The notes below the pieces were generated by a model, which saw only the letters and a program-made list of their open reading frames with translations, was not told the DNA's origin and did not search any database. Shown here piece after piece: positions 22,899 through 34,800 of a DNA stretch of 64,000 nt. Where the stretch lies: positions 310,001-374,000 of the forward strand of contig KN832889.1 of NCBI GenBank assembly GCA_000827325.1. The letters are read 5' to 3'. The first letter of the stretch is position 1, and every line of letters starts with the position of its first letter. The position numbers and the translations under genes were made by a program. This DNA is from Oidiodendron maius Zn. Its lineage: Eukaryota > Ascomycota > Leotiomycetes > Myxotrichaceae.

Positions 22899-24246
22899 CT
22901 TGGTTACTTGGATAAATAAGTGTCAACCCTGTCGATTTAGTGGTTCTAGTAGGTTCCACATTACCAGGGCAATAACCAACCATATAAATACACCGCTCAT
23001 GCCGCTTTATATCACTTTCCTTATATCCTCAGTATAATCGCAAGTCACTAAGTATATCTCAATCATCACTAGACTTCTCAACCTCTACTACCTCTAACGA
23101 CCCTAAATATCTAATACTAATACTAAAGACCCCTACCTATAATACTAGCTATAATATACAGCTTAAGGTACAAACCCTTTACCTATATACTGGCTAGACT
23201 AAAGACAATATAGCTCTCCAATTGAACCTTACTCTATATCAGGTTCAATATATAATATCCTACCAGGTTACACCTCAAAAGAAGAGGTCTGGACAACGAC
23301 CTTTACTTGGCCCAGCTAAGCACAAGCAGCTAATTGAGTAGGTATATGCCTTAGCTAAGAATCGATATACTCCTTAGAAAGATATCCCTAGAATTCTAGG
23401 CTGGAATTATACAGTATATACAATTAAGACTACCTTTAAAATCAAGGGCTTTAGGTATCGTATAGTACTTAAGAAGCCTGTCCTTACAGCAATATATAAA
23501 GCAGCATGATTACAGTAGGCTCTTTAATATATATACTAGACTCAAGAGCAATAGGACCAAGTCCTTTAGATAGACAAGACTTGGGTTAATCCTGGAAAGT
23601 ATAAGAAAGTAAGAGTAACTCGTTAGCCTAGCGAAGTCTTACACCCTGACTGCCTAGAGCCTAAGGTATAATACAAAATAGGCTGGATATTCTGGGGCTT
23701 AATTTCAGGACTTTATAGTAAAGGTCCAGGAATTGTCTAGGAGAAGGACTGGGGTTCAATATCCTCTGCTACTTATTATCAGTATATAGTGCCTACTTTA
23801 AGCAGGTACTATCACTAATAGAGGCTTCTTTTAATACAAGATAATATAAGCCTATATACCTCAAAAGAGATATAGGCCAAGCTTCAAGCAAGAGGATTAT
23901 CTCCTATATTCTGGCCAGCTAATTCCCCTGATTTAAACCCGATTAAGACTCTTTAGGACTAGATAAAGGACTATATTCAAGAGAAATATCCAGAGATTCA
24001 TTGATCTTATCTATGATTACGAGAGGCTATAGCAGAGGCTTGGAATACAATTATAACTAAGCAGATCCAGGAGCTTATTAGGTCTATACCTGCATGCTGC
24101 TAGGCTGTAATTAATGCTTAAGGAGGCTATATAAAGTACTAGGGATTTAGAAGAATTCATCATTTTAAAGCAGCAAGTAGTTATATTCTAATTTAGGGAT
24201 AATGTAGGTCTGATAGGGTTGACACTTATTTATCCAAGTAACCAAG
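22899..24246 (+). mobile_element. Tc1/mariner-family DNA transposon, inactive, RIP-marked
   Basis: A 1348-bp element with 32-bp terminal inverted repeats beginning CTTGGTTACTTGGATAAATA, flanked by TA on both sides (22897-22898 and 24247-24248), the target duplication of this superfamily. Inside, on the plus strand (about 23155-24130), a decayed transposase can be followed: a helix-turn-helix-like N-terminus with GRPRLLGP-like wording around 23290-23320, a DDE_3 core with the first Asp in IDKTWVNPGKY (about 23570), the second in LLIQDN (about 23835), and SPDLNPIKTL at about 23930, where the usual third acidic residue (PIE) is Lys. Several former CAG codons are TAG, plus a TGA, so no long frame is left. 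The C-to-T and G-to-A bias and AT-richness fit RIP. Its terminal repeats are still near-identical. Confidence 0.88.
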
Positions 24247-24644
24247 TATATAATTGGTCGTGAATCATCGTACGTACTAGTACCGGTGCGGCTAGCATAG
24301 TACCCTGCTCAGCACATACACGTGAGAGGCACACACAAATACTTTGGAAATACCTGGTGCGGGCCGGTCTTCGGCTTAGATCGGAGATCCTAGTTTAGAA
24401 GCTTTGGCAATAGTGTCGGAGAGTACAATGCACTGTATCATCGTGCTTCCGTATACTGAAATTTTCTTCAACTGTAACTAGCCCAACGCACTACAAAAAG
24501 TTCCTAGAGACTAACACCCAGCCCTTTTCATTATGTCTAATAGCTTGCTGAGTGAATATTTTACCCAAGTCCCTTTTGACCATGAAAGTCTCTGCTCACT
24601 TTGGTGGAGGAAGCAAAGGACGAATTCTACCTCGGCATCGCGTC

Positions 24645-24908
24645 TCGGATCAAGAGTTTAAGAGCCTCACGGCTCAAGGCAAACTTGTGCCAACCAATAG
24701 TCAGTGGCGCGAGATCTAGAGTTCCACGACTACAGATCCAACAGATACGGTGCGCACCAGAGTCAACACTAATCAAGTGCTTATTGACAGCAAGGTTATG
24801 CATCAACGAGAATATATGGGCGTTAAAGTTATCCTTCCATCCTGAGCAGTGCAAAACAGATGCAAAGGATTGAACTGATGTATATCAGTAATTGCTATCA
24901 GACTATAG
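24645..24908 (+). pseudogene. Decayed duplicate of the dioxygenase last exon and 3' flank
   Basis: The stretch matches about 22436-22705 (last exon plus 3' untranslated flank of the dioxygenase) along its length; for example AAGAGCCTCACGGC and GTCAGTGGCGCGAGATC recur. Differences are mainly C/T and G/A transitions, and a CAG glutamine codon of the intact copy is TAG here (24716-24718). No upstream exons are present, so it is an isolated 3' fragment. It lies about 400 bp beyond the right end of the Tc1/mariner element. Confidence 0.85.
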
Positions 24909-25605
24909 CTGAAGATATACCAAAAGTGCGTGGCACTAACTCATGACGTAGATCCATTAGTCGAGGTAAGATTTCGGCATGATGGGTTGTTTAATAGAAA
25001 GTTTTGATTTAGCCTGCCCGCTATAGTTGAGTTAGAGGACACACATTCTGTTCTCGACTCGTCTCAAGTTCTAGAACTGCATGTTAAGACGCTGGACATT
25101 GGAAAGACATCACGTGATAATAAGCTTTTCAGGTAACATATTCTCTGATTCTCTAAAATTATACGTCTCTAAGTGAACTCTATCATACCAAATACACTTA
25201 TATTAAGGGTTACTTGCCCCCTTACTCTCCGATATCTATATTGAGTACTGCGTTAAAGGATACATATATATATATGTATATGCGCTAAGGATTTTTGAAA
25301 TATTCGGCTGGTTAGGTAGATTAAATTGGAATTTATCAATCCCGTGACAGATAATTCCTCATGGGCCATGGGAGCCTCGCTGCAAGTCGCTCCTTTGGGC
25401 TTTCTTGTGATATACAACTTCTACTTATTGGTCCACGACACCACGTACTCAAATGCTGCCCAATATTTGCCTCTTTCTTTATCCCTTTTCCCTTCATTGA
25501 AATAACTCAGAATCAGTATCGCATACACGCAATTATGATTTCTCTTTGTACAAAATTCCTACATTTATTATCCACTATAAAGTCATTGAAAAAAGGTCCC
25601 AAAAG
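24909..25605. other. Intergenic, promoter side of the HeLo-like/ankyrin gene
   Basis: AT-rich sequence with a TATATA run near 25262-25280. No gene seen. A plus-strand frame open from 25546 is continuous with the gene below, but the first well-placed start is at 25606. Confidence 0.35.
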
Positions 25606-27752
25606 ATGGATGGGCTGAGCGCAGCCGCGAGTGGCATCGGCGTCGTGTCTCTCGCTATTCAAGTCGTCAATTCAGTTCGTGAAATCCAACGATTTCTACG
25701 AAATGTGTCAGACGCGCCAAAAGAATTAAGGCGGTTAATTAACTTACTAGAACAGCTCGAGCTAATACTTGAAAATATCGGGATACTAATTAAGGAGCAA
25801 CGAAAGCAAAGCGGGGACATCGATATCGACATGTCTCCTGATGTTTGGAGAGCAATTAAAACCTGCGAGGACAAAGTGAGAATGCTTAAAAGCACTATTA
25901 AGACTGTGAAAAGGGAGAATAGAGCTACGAACAAGACTACAAAAGCTTTGGAGTCTTTTCGATTGGCATGTAAAAAGAAGGATATTGAGGAGTTTGAAAG
26001 TCAATTACAGAGCACTCTGAGTTTGCTGAACTTGGCGATGACGACGAATTTGACGTTAAATATGCCTTCCCTATCATGCCTGCACTTACTAAAGATTTCC
26101 AGTGCCGTTAACTTCGAGAACATGAAGAAGCTCGTCAGCGAGGTCATTGCTTCAAGGCAAATCACGACTACTGCCACCGAAGAGCCGGCTCTACTTCTAC
26201 ATACTAATCTGCCGACGCCGAACAATCCAAGTCGATATTGTGACTTTGTGGGTGATGAAGATGGTCAAGAACACCTTTCGAGAAGGATGGGTACTCATAT
26301 TTCTCGACGGGGATCCGTGGCTACCTTATATTATGGTTTATTGGGTAAGGCCTTCGTCAAGAGAAAATCGCAGTCTACAAAACTTGGCTGTAATGGAAAA
26401 TTATTTATAGAATCGTACAGTAAATGTGAAACAACTTTGGTATTTATGGCATCATTCCTGTCCACTTGCGTGGAATTTCAATATGTCAGTACATTCGGGT
26501 CGATTCAGCGTTCCTTGAGGACCTATCCGCTTCTACCATATGATCATCCAATTTGGGATATGTGTGGGGATGGTGATCTGAAAGGAATGCAAACTATCCT
26601 CGGTGAGCGGCAGGTTTCCCCTTTCAGTGTCGATAGTGGAGGTTGGACGCTCCTACATGTAAGTTTCATAATCACATAGGGGGGCCTATGAAAATTATTC
26701 TAACGTCGCTTAAGAATTCAACTATAAGTTTGAAGCCCGAAATATGCAAATTTTTGTTCGATCTAGGGCTAAACGGGCAAGAGGAAACTATAAGTGGCCA
26801 GTACGTGACGTTCCAGTCAAGAATTGTCTAAGAATTCTGACTTGCAAAATATAGGCGACCTTTCGTATCCCCACCTAATTCTTTAAATGACATATCGGAA
26901 TTGAGGGATACATACACTTTGTTTGCCTCGCGACTTGAGGATATTGACAAAGCAGCTTTTTGTTCGGACCTCTTTTCAAGCCTTAGTTTTGAACCAACAG
27001 TCAATATGTTTAATGAAATGGTGCATGAATGGGTATCAAAAGAAAACATCCACAAATATGGCGTTTCTCCTATATTAATGGCAATACGGATGTTATGGAA
27101 ATCAGAATCCGCACTCTCTGATCACTGGAAGGAGTCCATTCAGCGCCTTCTAGCTTTGAGGCAAGATCTTCACAAAAGCTCTTTTGATGGGGGCATTCTA
27201 CTGCTTGACGATATTATGAGCATAGTAGATCGCCCATTTGACTCACTCTATCTGGGTGATGCATGGCTTGATATTCTTGGTAGGTGTGGTGTGAATGTGG
27301 TCGAATACCTACGAAATGAACGTGTCCATCATTCTATGAATTCAAGATCATTGCCCCTACTGTACCCCCATCGGAGGTCCGATCATGAGCGTTATTTAAT
27401 TATTTCGGAAGATATACCGAGAGTCTCTTGGGAGTGGTTTATAGATCCTGAAGGGAAAGCATTTGATGTGCTCGAAGAGTTCAAGAATTTTGGACCAGCT
27501 ACCCATAACATATTTTCCGACTATTGCAGCCCTGAGAGTATAGAAAACTGGCCATTCATCTACCCTGGTTGGCAATATTGTGCAAAAAAGGTTGTGTGGG
27601 TGGAAGATGGATATGAGTACAATAAACAGAGAAGGATTTTTCAACTCTTCGAAGACCGCTTCGAACGCCGTCAATGTAAGAAGGCCACGAAGCTTACTCG
27701 GGCGCGAGGCATGCATGAGGGTTCCAAAATGCCAGGAGCGTGGATTGACTGA
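25606..27752 (+). CDS. HeLo-like N-domain protein with ankyrin-like segment, no NACHT
   Basis: I propose exons 25606-26658, 26715-26800 and 26855-27752 (678 residues). The N-terminus, MDGLSAAASGIGVVSLAIQVV followed by amphipathic helices to about residue 150, matches the fungal N-terminal domain of STAND proteins (Helo_like_N), a membrane-targeting or death-signalling type of domain in fungal NLRs. No P-loop or NACHT motif follows. Around the exon 1/2 joint an ankyrin-like unit is seen (GGWTLLH then EICKFLFDLGL). The C-terminal third (about 390-678) is unrecognised. Introns are 56 and 54 nt; the first acceptor choice is the least certain. Function is probably in non-self recognition or cell-death signalling by family analogy only. 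An annotator might instead start at 25546. Confidence 0.65.
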
Positions 27753-29641
27753 CCGACCACCGGCTAGATGTCTAACTTGTCTAACACCTAGACTGAGCTG
27801 ACAATATTGTTCCAAACACCCTTCTACAAATTGGATACATATCATGAACTCAGTCTCAACGTCATAGAGATTCCTAGCGAGGACAGCATGTAGAGAATAC
27901 GGATCACGATAGTTCTAGAATAACTATCGTTAGCGCTAGAAACTCTGGCATGAACTCAGGTTAGTAATCCCCCTCATCCTATCTCTCACCATCGCTCAGC
28001 CTGACTTCCCGCCTTGGTAATACCTTCAGGGGGTAGTCGGACCAATACTTGTAGGCCTCCCCGCTTGCCTCAATATGCTCTCCCTATTTCCTTGTAACAC
28101 GACCACTTGCAAATTAATTGAAAATCCACCTACGAATTAGATCGTTATAAAACTCGAAATGGAGAATTTACTGTGGTCATCCCCCCATGTGAGTGACGCC
28201 ATGGCGAGTCCTCCTCTTACAGCCACACGAGCTACGGAATTGCAAAGAAAATCCGACTTCATAATCTGCGACACAATTAAAATCCCAAGACCAATGATTG
28301 TCATGGAATTCGGGATTTTTACTGGTTAAAACTTTGGACTCATTCCTATTATATCACGAACAATATTCGAGCAACTAACCGAATGGGAAGAGAGAAATTT
28401 GTAGAATTTCTGCAAATAGTCCCTAATTCTCCCTAAGCAAATCGCCCTCCAAACACCACAGAGACCCACGCCATGTTCGTCTTGCAGATCTCTAACTTCA
28501 AAGTAGTTGTCATTACATGCGATCTTCTTATCGTGCTTGAGCCTGTCTCCTTTATCGACGTGCGAAAACTGCCGTGGCAGGCGGCAGGACGATTTTAGCC
28601 TCAGAAATAATCAGGACTTCTTGCGTATGACAAATGAGTGTGTGAGAAAGTCTAATAAGCAAATTCCTTTATAAGACCAATGTGGGCCTCTGCCAACCCA
28701 GACTGCAGAAATTTTGAAGCGGTTCATGCCGAGAAACAATTCAGGCATCGAAGACTACATGGTCTCCCACCAGTCCAGATTTGAGAAGAGCGATAAAATA
28801 AAATCACTGTCACCATAGGATCGCGAGTTTTATTACGTGTTGTACTTTGTAGATTTCTACATATTGTAGAACTACTGATGAGCACATATACTATGCGTGA
28901 CCAACATTGTATCAGCGATACATCCCTTGCTTCCAATAAGTGCAATACTCTTCCAGTACCCGAATCTATTATTGGCCCCTTGGCCTGCATATCAAGATGT
29001 TGTTGAACTTAAAATGCCTCAGCATGCCTTCGAAGCCGTCTCTCTGATGGCTAAACTTTCCCAAGCCTGTTCCACAAGAAGGTCGCAATTCCTTCCTTCC
29101 TGACGAAAGAGAAAAGTTTTCACGAATAATAATCAACTATTTCGCATTTACTCAACTGAGGTTTCTGTCCTCCGCCTGTAGGTCCACTTAAGCTTTTGTC
29201 CCAAGCGCTTTGGAATAGCATCTTCCTCTTCGCCCAAGATTTGACACAGACTCCGGTCCTATCGTTTAGTTCAAGTGCGTCACCAATTTTATCTCCAAAT
29301 AATGTTTTGAAGATTTAGTTCACCTCGTCTTACTTATTAATTCAGAAGACAATTATTCATCATACCAATTGGGGTAGAGGATATTTACCGAAGGTATGGT
29401 GACATGCACAATGGCATTAGTATAACAATGGTAAACATAATAGTCATAGCAAGTATAATTGAGTAAAGAACCTGTATTCTGAATTAGCTGTATGATTACT
29501 TTTTGAATTTGTAGAGTTGTACCAGTAGCACCAACACTGAGGTAAATTTATTTCTGCCAGATGATTCTTTTTTGTCAAGATTTAGAAGTAGCTTCAACTA
29601 TACCCTTTTAATCAGTGGAAATTTTCTACTTTGAGAAGCCT
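27753..29641. other. Long intergenic region, no gene seen
   Basis: No frame with protein-like features in 1.9 kb. It contains a perfect 9-bp inverted repeat with a 7-nt loop at 27906-27930 (arm ACGATAGTT), directly followed by the palindrome TAGCGCTA. A minus-strand frame at 28724-28990 has no supporting signal. Confidence 0.45.
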
Positions 29642-31082
29642 TTAAAGAGACGGGCAGGCGGTTTGACTCACCGTCTCTCTATAGTCTAAACAGCTCCTGC
29701 TCAGGACAGCTATTTTGTCTTGGTATTGCTCAAGTTGCTGAAACTTTGCATTGATGTTATACAGGGACCGATCACGAGCCTTTACTGATATTGGCTTGAT
29801 GGCTCTATCTACGCCCGGATCATGAAAGTAACCAATATCACCACCTGCAGAATTAAACGACCGCCACGCCTTAAGTGAGGGCGAGAGAACGTCATCAAGT
29901 CGGTGCAAAAGGTTCAAAGTTTGGAGAGCCCAGTCGAATGCTTCTTTCAGCTCCGTCGTTCGATCTTTTGTAATCCCAGGTCGTCGAGATAGAGTAGATG
30001 GATGACCTTTCATCTACTTGCGAGGTCAGTAATTCGGAAAATGGCATTAGGATTAGCTTTGGATCTTGTACATATTGATTGACAGCAGGTTCTAGCTTGT
30101 ATACCAAGTACTCCCATTCATTTCTTACTTGTTCGATGCGAATATCGAACACCCTTACCCAATGGTCGCGGGGCCTCCAGAGTGGGTGTTTTGCATCAAT
30201 TTCTCCTGCCGCAACCCAATCGAAACTCAAAGCATCTTCTGATGACTCAGTCAGCAGATCATCCAGTCCGGTATCCACAAAAGCGTATCCAATCCAACGC
30301 GAATCATCTGACCCGGTGACAACATAGGAGATCTCAACTTCGTACATGCCCCAAACTTCTCCAGGCATCTGAAGCTGCCACTTTGGTGTATCAATATTTA
30401 AGAAAGATAGGTCGGTCCACTGTCTCCGAGGCTTAGAATTAACTTTGATGCCGGACTCGGGTGGCCTAGAGGATCTCAATAGGAATAATGGTATGTGCAG
30501 TTCCAACTGAAAATTGAGAAACCCCGCCGAGGGTATTGAGACCTCGATAGAGGATTGGAATGCAAGATGCTTATATATCGCGTTTCTCAGCGCCGGGGCT
30601 TGATGACAATGCACTGTTGCTGCCAAAGCATGAATACATGCAGGATCCAGATCCACAACATAAATCAGTCGCCTTGCTGCATCAGATAGATTTCCATGAT
30701 TGAATCGTGGTTCTGCTAAAGCCCAAAATAACCCAGTTGCAGTCAAAGGATTTTCGTATTGCCTTGTGTTTCCCTCTCCTATCTCGTCCAGATCACTAGT
30801 TGCTCTATCATCGAGCCAAATGACTCGCCTACTTCCAGCTGATGATTTTCCCAACTTCACATCCTCAAGGCTCGTATCCTGACAGAAGTGTTCTAGCAGT
30901 TCAACCAGGCTTAGAGGAGCTGAATCCCAAGAGTTCATAGTAAAGTAGCGAAGATTACTTATATCAGCATTAAGCTCCTCATTGAGGTCAATCAGTAACT
31001 TCAAATCGACGACCTTCCGAGTTTGTAGAAATTCCGGATCCCAAGACTTCTCAAATAAGTCACAGTAGTTCCTTAGGCTCAT
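29642..31082 (-). CDS. Fungal CorA-like protein, probably incomplete
   Basis: The first frame runs from the ATG at 31082 to about 30000 (MSLRNYCDLFEKSWD...). It has the pattern I associate with a large, poorly studied fungal family: RRLIYVVDLDPACIHALAATV, HQAPALRNAIYKHL, IPSAGFLNFQLELHIPLFLLR, then a WIGYAF...DWVAAGEIDAKHPLWRPRDHWVRVF segment. A second frame, 30013-29642, continues the family (helical ELKEAFDWALQTLNLLHRLD ... DYRETV) but in another register. No clean intron bridges them, so a small intron I mis-see or a frameshift is present. After DYRETV a GTGAGT donor follows, but I find no CorA-type transmembrane C-terminus downstream, so the gene may be truncated. A decayed paralogue lies at 35.8-36.4 kb on the other strand. 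Confidence 0.5.
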
Positions 31083-33384
31083 CTTTTCATAAGTACTTCT
31101 TAATATAAGGCTTCATGAGCTTGAAGCTACTGATTATTAGCAATAAATTTAGGACAGATAGGCACAGCAGCAGCAGAGCAAGACAGGACAAGCTTACATC
31201 GAGGTTGTGATGGTAGAGGAATCCTAGACCTGGACTAAGGCTTAATTTCTCTCCATTTCACTAAGGAGATTAAAGGATATAGAAAAGGTGCTAGGCGCGA
31301 AGATATTTATCAGTGTGCGTAGAGACCACGTGACAACTAGGGTTTAGTCTGGCACAGAGTCGCCACAGGAGGTAGAAAAACTTATCAACTGGCGGACTTT
31401 CCAACGACACTGGTTCATGGACATGACCAACGCCATTCAAGTCACTGGGGCCTAACATTGGAGAAAAATACTCCAAAATTTGGCACTGCTGTCCAGCCAA
31501 TATGACCTAGCTGTTCAACAGGAAAATAGATTTGGGAGAATGGACAGACCAGTGGGCGGATACCATGTTGTAGATTTTATGAGCGCAGAACTAAAGTTGA
31601 GCTGGACATGTAACTACACGCCGCCCTACTGTGTTGTCATTCTTGAGAAGAAGATTGCGGATAAGTCTAACCGCAAATACCTACCAGATATTGATGGGGG
31701 GATTCCGTCTCTGAACGCGATGCCGTGGGTTCTCGATGTCGATCTCCTTGCCGATCAAAGGGACCATCTTCCGCGAATAGCACGACAGCCAATTTGTTGC
31801 TCGGAAACACTTTGTGCCTATGGATAACCGGTTTATAGATTCCTGGGGAATCATGGAATACTCCCTAGGCCATGAGGCGAGAATGTCAAAATTGAGGGTC
31901 ACGATCGGGAGGCAGAGAGGATCGCGATGGCAGTACAGGAGTGTGCGAACTTGGTGCTACGGAGGGAAGATATGCAGATCTACGTGTTGATTTATGATAG
32001 GAGGGATAAGATGAGATAGGTGGGAGATCTGGTATAGGCTCAATTCATTATCAAATATTATGGCCGAACGAGGACGACTTCGTGCGACTACACGCCGAAC
32101 CAAATAAGGAACACTAATAGGATAGCAAATGGATACATGCGATGTGAACAGGTACCGAGATGTGCATATATAAATGGCAGCGCATGGTGTACGGCGCATA
32201 TACACTGTTTGAGGAGTTGTTGCCCGCCCAAATGCTCTGCTCTAAGATACCGTGGAACACTTGGCGTTTGGGGTGTTGGGAGAGGTATAATGCAGCTTTG
32301 GGCTAGGGAGTAGATACATTTATTTGGTGCCTATGCTCCATATATTTGGCCTGGTCGGAGTAGTGGCAATATCCTGGCCTTGAATTACAAAATTCTGTGC
32401 TGCATTTTACTTTATGAGATTCCATTGAGCGACGGTTATCAACCTTCCCTTGAAAAGTAGGTGATTTGGGAGAGGATTTCTCTTCCGTCCGGTCTCGGTT
32501 TCTTTGCTTTTTTCTTCCCCGCGTGGGGGAGACCGGGGAGTTGCGATCTCGCAGCATCTGTCGGAGTCCGCGTTCGTCTATCTTCGACCAGAGATATTGC
32601 CGAACTGTTCTTCGGGATAATCCGACACTCTTATTACCTGCGCCGACATCCACTGGTTAATTTCAAGCTAATTAGTGTTCCCTAGGCGACTTGTTATTCT
32701 CTGGGTAGATATACGGATAAGTCGCTGTGGACACGTCTCGCGAGATTCACTCGCGAGTGAAATGTCGGTGAAAAACGGTCCAAGAGCAAGCAGAAATCTC
32801 TCTTGTGGAAACTGGGGCGATGGTTGAGCCTCAAAATGCTTCTCTTGATGATTTTAGGGGGTCAGAGTTGAGTATTGGGAGGACATGCAGGTAATTATGT
32901 GGCAGGGTCGATCATGTAGCGGAGAACTATTGGGACGATGCTTGGAAGGATCTCAGTTGCTTTTCTGCGGGGTGTGCAGATAGCTGATAATCCAATTAAA
33001 TATTGACAAGCTCATTCTCCCAATTTTGTGGCTGCAGAGGTGCTGGCTATATCTAGCCTTTTTGGGAGGTGGAAGGTGATTCTCACCTGCAAGTCAACGT
33101 CAGCTTGGTCCTGTCGGAAAGTCCCATTAATGCAATGAAGTTTGTCGCGTGATACCTGCTTCCATGAAGGGTGTTTTAGGACCTCATCCAGGTGATAAAT
33201 ATCGCATTTTGTGCCTTGCGAAAGTCCATTTATACCCCTGATGACAAAGCCTATTGTACCTGCAAAGGATTGTGTTGAGATATCAAGTCTGATCGGTTAG
33301 GCGAGGTGATCAGTGTCGAAAACCCAACACGCGGAGTCATCCGGTGGCGCCGAGAGTGCAAGCAGGTTTCACCCGTAATGCGAC
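31083..33384. other. Intergenic, no supported gene
   Basis: Frames at 31480-31827 (plus) and 32303-32653 (minus, very basic, MDVGAGNKSVGLSRRTVRQ) are open but show no domain, good start context or neighbours that would support them. Nothing else seen. Confidence 0.35.
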
Positions 33385-33836
33385 CTATAAAATTTCCTCC
33401 AAATTGGGGTCCGAATTTAAAAACTGAACTGTGTTGTACATGTCAGTATGGGAACCTCCCGGGGTAAGTAGCTGCGGTACCGTTCTAGACTGTAGATTTA
33501 TTGGACAGTTGGAGTTCTCACAAATAAGACGAGAACTTCCCGGCACGGCCTTGCAACGCATCTGTGAAACTGCATATCGATAAACGATAGGCTTGCGTTT
33601 TCTGTGCCGCCAGAGTCCCCAGATTTCCAGTAAGAATCGTCCTCCCACATTCACACCGTCACCTCTCTTGCATCGACCCATTGCGGCATAAACTCCGACC
33701 CGGCAATCCTATTTCGAAAGTAGCATCCATTATTTATGCTCGCTACCAATGCTGCAGCATTTTCCTGCAGCTCTATCTCACCGCCTCCTCCTACGGGATC
33801 GCAACCAACAATTAAGATATTCAAGCCACTCAGCAT
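33385..33836 (-). CDS. Possible small gene of unknown function
   Basis: Two minus-strand frames follow each other: 33836-33651 (MLSGLNILIVGCDPVGGGGE..., ending near DAREVTV) and 33681-33385 (with CKAVPGSSRLICENSNCPIN). They could be exons of one small protein of 110-150 residues joined by a short intron in the overlap, or unrelated open frames. The cysteine content is modest and no signal peptide is evident. I do not recognise a family. Confidence 0.22.
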
Positions 33837-34600
33837 GTGTCACTATGTTGAGAGACATAGGTCAAGATAAAAGCAAGCCATATATACAAATTTTGAACTC
33901 GATATAGATTTCGGTTTGGCGACGATTGCGCTGTGGCCGGCGATACTGTGCGTTTTCCAACAGCTGGGAACCAAATCTCGTTGAATGTAGACGCGAATAT
34001 GACATTTCATTCTTTCGGAGTGCCGCTTTTGCCTAGCGGATCGCCGCTTTCGCCTTGTGGAGCATCCACTCTATTTTTCCTGAGGGCTGCTTCAGTCTGG
34101 TATGCAACCAAAGATCCGCCCGCAGAGTGCAGCTACTAGGTTATTTCGCGCAGTAGCTGTGAAGGTTCAGCGGTGCCGTCATCAGCTGGCTCTTTCAAAA
34201 CTCTTAAAAGCCTGTCAAGGAGCGTCCTGGCCTCGCGAATGGATCCCAAACAACATGGTCCATTGCTCTGGGAGCGAGCTCCCCAGCTTCTCGGTCACTA
34301 TAATTTGCCGCCCTGATCTGCGTCTGCTCTCGCTCACCGAGGAGCCTGCTCAGCCACATTTACTCTATGAAGCAGCAGACGCATCTCGGCCTAATAACCC
34401 CGTGCCCGACCACTCCCGCGGCGGATGCAACCCCAAGTTAATGGTTCATACCCTCCTTGCCAATCCGTGCGGACATGTCGCTGAAGATGAACGGCCTAAT
34501 TTCCACCGAGACGATGGGCGCATTCGGCAATTGAAGGTCTATACCCTCTCCTCAACCCCTGCAGACACCACTCCGCGAAGACGAACTAACTCCCTTTTAG

Positions 34601-34800
34601 TCGCCACCCAAGAGGAAGACTGTCTACGTCTGGCAATGTGTAAGTTTGGTTTCGCTAGTAATGGCGTCACGACGTCTAGCTAAGATCTTGTGTAGTGTCA
34701 GTGTGGCCTCTCGGGAATTCGTATTCACACCGACCCCTGCCCAGAGTGTGGCAACCCGCGGTGCGAATATTGCAAGACGACAAAAGCACAGGTGCGATAG
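34601..34800 (+). CDS. Small Cys-rich zinc-ribbon-like protein, 3' part
   Basis: An exon starting after a consensus acceptor (CTAACTCCCTTTTAG, branch and polypyrimidine tract at 34585-34600) reads SPPKRKTVYVWQC to 34639. A GTAAGT donor and an acceptor at 34694-34695 join it to CQCGLSGIRIHTDPCPECGN...CEYCKTTKAQVR and a stop at 34800. The joined pattern W-Q-C-C-Q-C-G ... C-P-x-C-G-x-x-R-C-x-Y-C is typical of short fungal proteins of unknown function with a Zn-ribbon-like Cys array. The upstream exon(s) could not be placed; the 193-codon frame over 34102-34683 is in a different register. The gene may be real and short, or a remnant. Confidence 0.45.

Noticed and set aside
31480-31827. Plus-strand 115-codon frame
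   Set aside because: Starts without a good ATG context and shows no domain; minus-strand frames over the same area are equally unconvincing.
34102-34683. Plus-strand 193-codon frame
   Set aside because: No domain, no start context, and it is out of register with the well-spliced Zn-ribbon exon it overlaps.
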